Assembly: GCA_010030605.1 (NCBI GenBank)
Contig: RHCK01000047.1
Location: 1 to 9,033 of the forward strand
Source: Acidimicrobiia bacterium
Lineage (GTDB): Bacteria; Actinomycetota; Acidimicrobiia; Acidimicrobiales; Ilumatobacteraceae
DNA: 9,033 bases
Direction: 5' to 3'
A model generated the notes under the pieces. The model saw only the letters and a list, made by a program, of their open reading frames with translations. It was not told the DNA's origin and did not search any database. A program made the translations under genes and the position numbers. Shown here in pieces: positions 6,010-9,033 of this stretch. The stretch's first letter is position 1. The number at the start of each line of letters is the position of its first letter.

Positions 6010-6962
6010 TCGCCTCGTCCTTGGCCGACAATCTGCTGACCGCTCCACTGGTGGCATTCGTCGTGGCTTTGGTCGCCACACTGATGCGTTTCGAGGTGCG
6101 CTTGCCCGAGGCCTTGTATCCGATCCTGTCCACCTTTCTGTTGCTGGCCATCGGCATCAAGGGCGGAAAGGCATTGGCGAACGCATCCATCGACGATCTC
6201 TGGAAGCCGTTGCTCGCCGCCTTCGCCCTCGGCATCATCACACCATTGATTGCCTTCATCGCGATACGCGCGTTGGGTCGATTCGATGTGATCGATGCCG
6301 CCGCTCTCGCGGCCCACTACGGCTCGGTGTCGGCGGTCACCTTCACGGTGGTGCTCACCACGCTCGATGCTCGAAATATTGGCTTCGAGGGATACATGGC
6401 GGGCCTCCTGGCGGTCCTCGAAATCATCGGCATCATCGTCGCTCTGTTTCTCGCCAGAAAATCGAGCGACGGTGGAGGATGGAAATCCGCGCTCGGTGAG
6501 GTGGTACGTGGGCGCAGCATCGCCCTTTTGGTGGCGGGACTATTGATTGGCTCGATCGTCGGAGCCGAGCGCTTGGAACCCACCGACCCGCTCTTCAGCG
6601 ACCTGTTCCCCGGAATCCTCGCCCTCTTCTTGATCGAGATGGGCGTCACCGCCGCCGAACGACTGCGCGACATTCGCAGCACCGGATTCCGGCTGGTGCT
6701 TCTCGGAGTTTCCATTCCGTTGGTGAACGGCTTCTTGGGAGCTTTGGCCGGCAAAGCGGCTGGTCTTTCCACCGGTGGGATCGCGGTATTGGCCACGCTG
6801 GCCGCCAGCGCGTCGTACATCGCCGCGCCCGCCGCGGTTCGAATCGCCCTCCCCAAGGCCAACCCCAGCCTTTACATCACCGCGTCGCTCGGTGTGACAT
6901 TCCCCTTCAACCTCACCGTCGGCATTCCCATTTACATCGCCATGGCCCAGGCCATCAGTTGA
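6006..6962 (+). CDS. sbtA: SbtA-type sodium-dependent bicarbonate transporter
   Basis: A 318-residue inner-membrane permease with about ten hydrophobic segments in two halves, as in the SbtA (formerly DUF897) family. Recognisable signatures are LLLAIGIKGGKAL (45-57), AAHYGSVSAVTF (102-113), LALFLIEMGV (205-214), SASYIAAPAAVRIALPKANP (268-287) and LGVTFPFNLTVGIPIY (295-310). In cyanobacteria SbtA imports bicarbonate with sodium at high affinity. A central hydrophilic stretch (about 150-170, RKSSDGGG) separates the halves and is shorter than in cyanobacterial proteins, which are around 370 residues. The start ATG overlaps the regulator stop as ATGA, with AAGGTG (5995-6000) five bases upstream. 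sbtB follows after 11 bases. The family assignment is strong; the transported ion in this organism is inferred. Confidence 0.93.
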   Translation: MIASSLADNLLTAPLVAFVVALVATLMRFEVRLPEALYPILSTFLLLAIGIKGGKALANASIDDLWKPLLAAFALGIITPLIAFIAIRALGRFDVIDAAALAAHYGSVSAVTFTVVLTTLDARNIGFEGYMAGLLAVLEIIGIIVALFLARKSSDGGGWKSALGEVVRGRSIALLVAGLLIGSIVGAERLEPTDPLFSDLFPGILALFLIEMGVTAAERLRDIRSTGFRLVLLGVSIPLVNGFLGALAGKAAGLSTGGIAVLATLAASASYIAAPAAVRIALPKANPSLYITASLGVTFPFNLTVGIPIYIAMAQAIS

Positions 6963-6964
6963 AC

Positions 6965-6968
6965 GGAG
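6965..6968 (+). promoter_or_regulatory. Ribosome binding site of sbtB
   Basis: GGAG lies five bases before the ATG at 6974. It selects this start over an in-frame TTG at 6959 that would overlap the end of sbtA. Confidence 0.7.
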
Positions 6969-6973
6969 CACCC

Positions 6974-7273
6974 ATGAACACCGTCAATCGTCAATTGGTC
7001 ACGATCATCGCCGAATCGGTGATCGAACAAAAGCTCATCGAAGACGTGAAGCAGTGCGGAGCAAAGGGCTACTCGGTCGGCCACGTTCGTGGCGAAGGAC
7101 AAACCGGCGGACGGGCTCTCGACATCACGGGTTCGAGCGTTCGACTGGAATCGGTCGTGACAGAGCCAGTGGCCGACCGGATTTTGCAGCTGTTGGGCGA
7201 AAAGTATTTCGATCGCTACGCAGTGGTCGCGTGGGTGACACCCGTGGTGGTGGCTCGACCCAATCGGTTCTGA
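6974..7273 (+). CDS. sbtB: SbtB-type PII-like signalling protein
   Basis: A 99-residue PII-like protein that matches the cyanobacterial SbtB fold. ESVIEQKLIEDVKQCGAKGY (14-33) is the first helix region with the conserved GAKGY turn. RGEGQTGGR (39-47) is the T-loop start, SVRLESVVTEPVADRILQLL (55-74) forms the next strand and helix, and EKYFDRYAVVAWV (76-88) is the last core strand. SbtB trimers bind cAMP, AMP, ADP or ATP between subunits and associate with SbtA to limit or tune bicarbonate uptake. Position directly behind sbtA fits this. The C-terminus ends VVVARPNRF and lacks the CGPxGC tail known from many cyanobacterial SbtBs, so any redox switching through those cysteines is absent. The T-loop is also shorter than in Synechocystis. 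Its stop lies three bases from that of the convergent PH-like gene. Confidence 0.9.
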   Translation: MNTVNRQLVTIIAESVIEQKLIEDVKQCGAKGYSVGHVRGEGQTGGRALDITGSSVRLESVVTEPVADRILQLLGEKYFDRYAVVAWVTPVVVARPNRF

Positions 7274-7276
7274 ATC

Positions 7277-7756
7277 TCAGACTCCGAATGAACTCAGGAG
7301 TCGTTCTCCGTCTTTCGCATCGACCTTGGGAAATTCGAATCCCAATTCGGAACCATCATCCAAAACGAAGGTCACGGTCATCATCTTCACCAACGACACC
7401 TTGGTGGTGCCTCGTTCCACTTTCGTGATGCGCGAACGCTCGACCGAACCCAAGTGCTCCTGGGGGAGGCTTCGTAATCCACCGGCAGAAATGAGAAGCA
7501 ACCGGCGGTCGGTGGCCACCAGATACACACCGAGCTTCATCTTCGACTGCAGGTCTTCGGCCGACATCTTGCTCTCGCGATGATGCGATATCAACGCGCC
7601 GATCGCTCCGCCCACCAACATCGGGCCCTGGACCTTGGCGTTCTTCTTGATCTGACCAAGAGGCATCGCCTTGGAAACGGCAACGATCGTCTCCGCTTGT
7701 TCCAATGCGGGGTTGTCGTTCAGAAATTCTCGTACTCGCTCGGTGATGTCGGCCAT
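7277..7756 (-). CDS. Hypothetical protein with a possible bacterial PH-like domain
   Basis: A 159-residue protein of unknown function. The N-terminal 40 residues look helical (TERVREFLNDNPALEQAETI). A small, Gly-rich hydrophobic stretch GPMLVGGAIGALI (44-56) follows and could be a buried hairpin or membrane-touching segment rather than a clear transmembrane helix. The C-terminal half, from about LGVYLVATDRRLLLIS (75-90) to FVLDDGSELGFEF (130-142), alternates strands in the manner of YokE/bPH-type pleckstrin-like domains, where a 'TDRRL' turn is common. The function is not known. The ATG at 7756 lies one base after the stop of the glucosidase gene (TGACATG), so the two are probably co-translated. 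A longer frame exists upstream but overlaps the glucosidase in another frame and looks like non-protein sequence. Confidence 0.75.
   Translation of the reverse strand: MADITERVREFLNDNPALEQAETIVAVSKAMPLGQIKKNAKVQGPMLVGGAIGALISHHRESKMSAEDLQSKMKLGVYLVATDRRLLLISAGGLRSLPQEHLGSVERSRITKVERGTTKVSLVKMMTVTFVLDDGSELGFEFPKVDAKDGERLLSSFGV
7280..7302. terminator. Weak hairpin at the sbtB / PH-like gene convergence
   Basis: GACTCC (7280-7285) and GGAGTC (7297-7302) form a 6-bp stem around an 11-base loop, beginning 6 bases after the sbtB stop and inside the 3' end of the PH-like gene. TCTGA/TCAGA (7269-7273, 7277-7281) make a second, smaller overlapping inverted repeat through the facing stop codons. No T-run follows. 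A terminator role for the sbtB operon is only a possibility. Confidence 0.25.
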
Positions 7757-7757
7757 G

Positions 7758-9033
7758 TCAACCAGCGTAAACGACGTAGGACTGCCACGGAGCGAGCGTT
7801 TCCGACAAGGTTCCGACAAGAACCTTCGCGCCATCGAACTCCGCGGGCACGTCGAATCGAACGGCATCACCCGACAGGTTCGCCACCACCAGCAATGATT
7901 CGGCGTCGAGCATGCGTCGGTACGCGAAAACAGCGGGGTGTTCCGGTTCGAGCAACTCGAAATCGCCATACACCACGATCCGCATCTCGTGTCGCAATGC
8001 AATAAGACGCCGATAGTGATGGAAGACCGAACCAGGGTCGACGACAGCGGCGGCGGCGTTCACGTCATGGAAGTTGGGATTCACCGCGATCCATGGCTCC
8101 CCGTTCGTGAACCCTCCGTGAGGAGTCGAATCCCATTGCATCGGTGTGCGCGAGTTGTCTCGACTTCGGGCCCGCAAAGAATTCATGATCGTCGAGTCAT
8201 CGACTCCCTTGCCACGGGCTTCAGTGATCCAGTTCAACGATTCCACATCTCGAAACTGCTCGAACGAGGAAAAAGGGAAGTTGGTCATGCCGATTTCCTC
8301 ACCCTGGTAGACGTAGGGAGTACCGCGCATCAGGTGCAACACCGTCGCCCAGGCCTTGGCGCTCTCCACGCGGAATTCGCCGTCGTCGCCCCACCGTGAA
8401 ACCGATCGCGGTTGGTCGTGATTGTTCCAGTACAAGGAATTCCAACCATTCACGAAGCCGGTCTGCCACTTGGCGAGATTCGCCTTCAACTCCAGCAGCG
8501 GTAGCGGACGCGGACTCCATTTGGGTTCACCGGGCACCGCGTCGAGATGCATGTGCTCGAAGGTGAACACCATGTTCAGTTCCTCGCGCGCGGGATCGGT
8601 GTAGAGCTCGGCCTGTTCGACGTTCACGCCGGGCATTTCGCCGACGGTGATGAGTCCCTTGCCGGCCAGTACCTCGTGGTTCATCTCGCGCAGGAACTCG
8701 TGAATGCGTGGACCATTGGCCATGGCGAAATACATGTGCCCATCGACGAACGGTTCGGTCTTGGAGATGAGGTTGATCACATCCATCCGAAAACCGTCGA
8801 TGCCTCGGTCGATCCAACGGTTCATCATGTCGAACACCGCGCGTCGGACGTCGGGGTTCTCCCAATTCAGATCCGGTTGACGACGCGTGAACTGGTGGAG
8901 GAAATACTCCCCCGTCGTCGCATCGAACTCCCACGCCGAACCCGAGAAGTACGCCCTCCAGTTCGTCGGTTCGGCCCCTGGAGTCCCCGGCTCGAAACCG
9001 TCACGCGCCGACCGCCACCAATACCAGTCACGC
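7758..9033 (-). CDS. GH13 alpha-glucosidase, oligo-1,6-glucosidase type (N-terminus outside window)
   Basis: The visible 424 residues are the C-terminal three quarters of a GH13 enzyme (family length about 550). The fragment opens with DWYWWRSARDG (2-12) and SAWEFDATTGEYFLHQF (32-48), typical of the MalL/TreC/alpha-glucosidase group. The catalytic nucleophile is D84 in GFRMDVIN, the general acid is E132 in TVGEMPGV, and the transition-state stabiliser is D206 in NNHDQPR. A valine directly after the nucleophile is associated with alpha-1,6 (isomaltose-type) specificity in this family, whereas alanine or threonine is usual in maltose-type enzymes. It probably hydrolyses short isomalto- or malto-oligosaccharides in the cytoplasm; no signal peptide can be judged because the N-terminus is missing. 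A C-terminal beta-sandwich ends at 7758. The PH-like gene begins one base after the stop. Confidence 0.9.
   Translation of the reverse strand, partial: RDWYWWRSARDGFEPGTPGAEPTNWRAYFSGSAWEFDATTGEYFLHQFTRRQPDLNWENPDVRRAVFDMMNRWIDRGIDGFRMDVINLISKTEPFVDGHMYFAMANGPRIHEFLREMNHEVLAGKGLITVGEMPGVNVEQAELYTDPAREELNMVFTFEHMHLDAVPGEPKWSPRPLPLLELKANLAKWQTGFVNGWNSLYWNNHDQPRSVSRWGDDGEFRVESAKAWATVLHLMRGTPYVYQGEEIGMTNFPFSSFEQFRDVESLNWITEARGKGVDDSTIMNSLRARSRDNSRTPMQWDSTPHGGFTNGEPWIAVNPNFHDVNAAAAVVDPGSVFHHYRRLIALRHEMRIVVYGDFELLEPEHPAVFAYRRMLDAESLLVVANLSGDAVRFDVPAEFDGAKVLVGTLSETLAPWQSYVVYAG

Noticed and set aside
7757..8002. N-terminal extension of the PH-like protein upstream of 7756
   Set aside because: The extension overlaps the C-terminus of the glucosidase in another frame and is rich in Cys, Trp and Arg, unlike the rest of the protein.

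Overview
This is a GC-rich, gene-dense window. It holds nine complete genes and two that run off the edges, no gap over about 100 bases, and no sign of mobile DNA, CRISPR or RNA genes. Gene content and style suggest a free-living actinobacterium, possibly of the Acidimicrobiia. The clues are GTG starts, short convergent and divergent spacings, TANNNT boxes placed directly before start codons, a FadD-like acyl-CoA ligase and a DEAD-box helicase with a basic N-terminus. The taxonomic placement is an inference from protein style only.

Layout from left to right. The 3' end of leuD (leucine biosynthesis, +) converges on a DEAD-box RNA helicase gene (-) across a small hairpin. The helicase is divergent from an AMP-forming acyl-CoA synthetase (+), which is followed by a TRIC/UPF0126-type membrane protein (+). 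That gene converges, with only two bases between stop codons, on a nitroreductase (-) lying directly downstream of a lipoprotein of the glycerophosphodiester phosphodiesterase fold (-). Across an 83-base, relatively AT-rich divergent region lies a three-gene + strand operon: a small winged-helix regulator, a SbtA-type sodium/bicarbonate transporter and a SbtB-type PII-like protein. It converges on a small PH-like hypothetical gene (-), which starts one base after the stop codon of a GH13 alpha-glucosidase (-) whose N-terminus lies beyond the window.

The most notable unit is the regulator-sbtA-sbtB operon (5683-7273). SbtA/SbtB is best known from the cyanobacterial CO2-concentrating mechanism. 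Here the pair is translationally coupled to its own small winged-helix protein, a near-perfect tandem repeat sits over the operon start, and the SbtB lacks the cysteine-containing C-terminal tail of the cyanobacterial type. This points to a compact, self-regulated bicarbonate uptake module, probably in a heterotroph, where it could feed carboxylation reactions. The other genes are housekeeping or general metabolism: leucine synthesis, RNA remodelling, fatty-acid activation, oligosaccharide hydrolysis and flavin-dependent reduction. The GDPD-like lipoprotein lacks the arginine of the usual HR active-site motif and may have altered chemistry.
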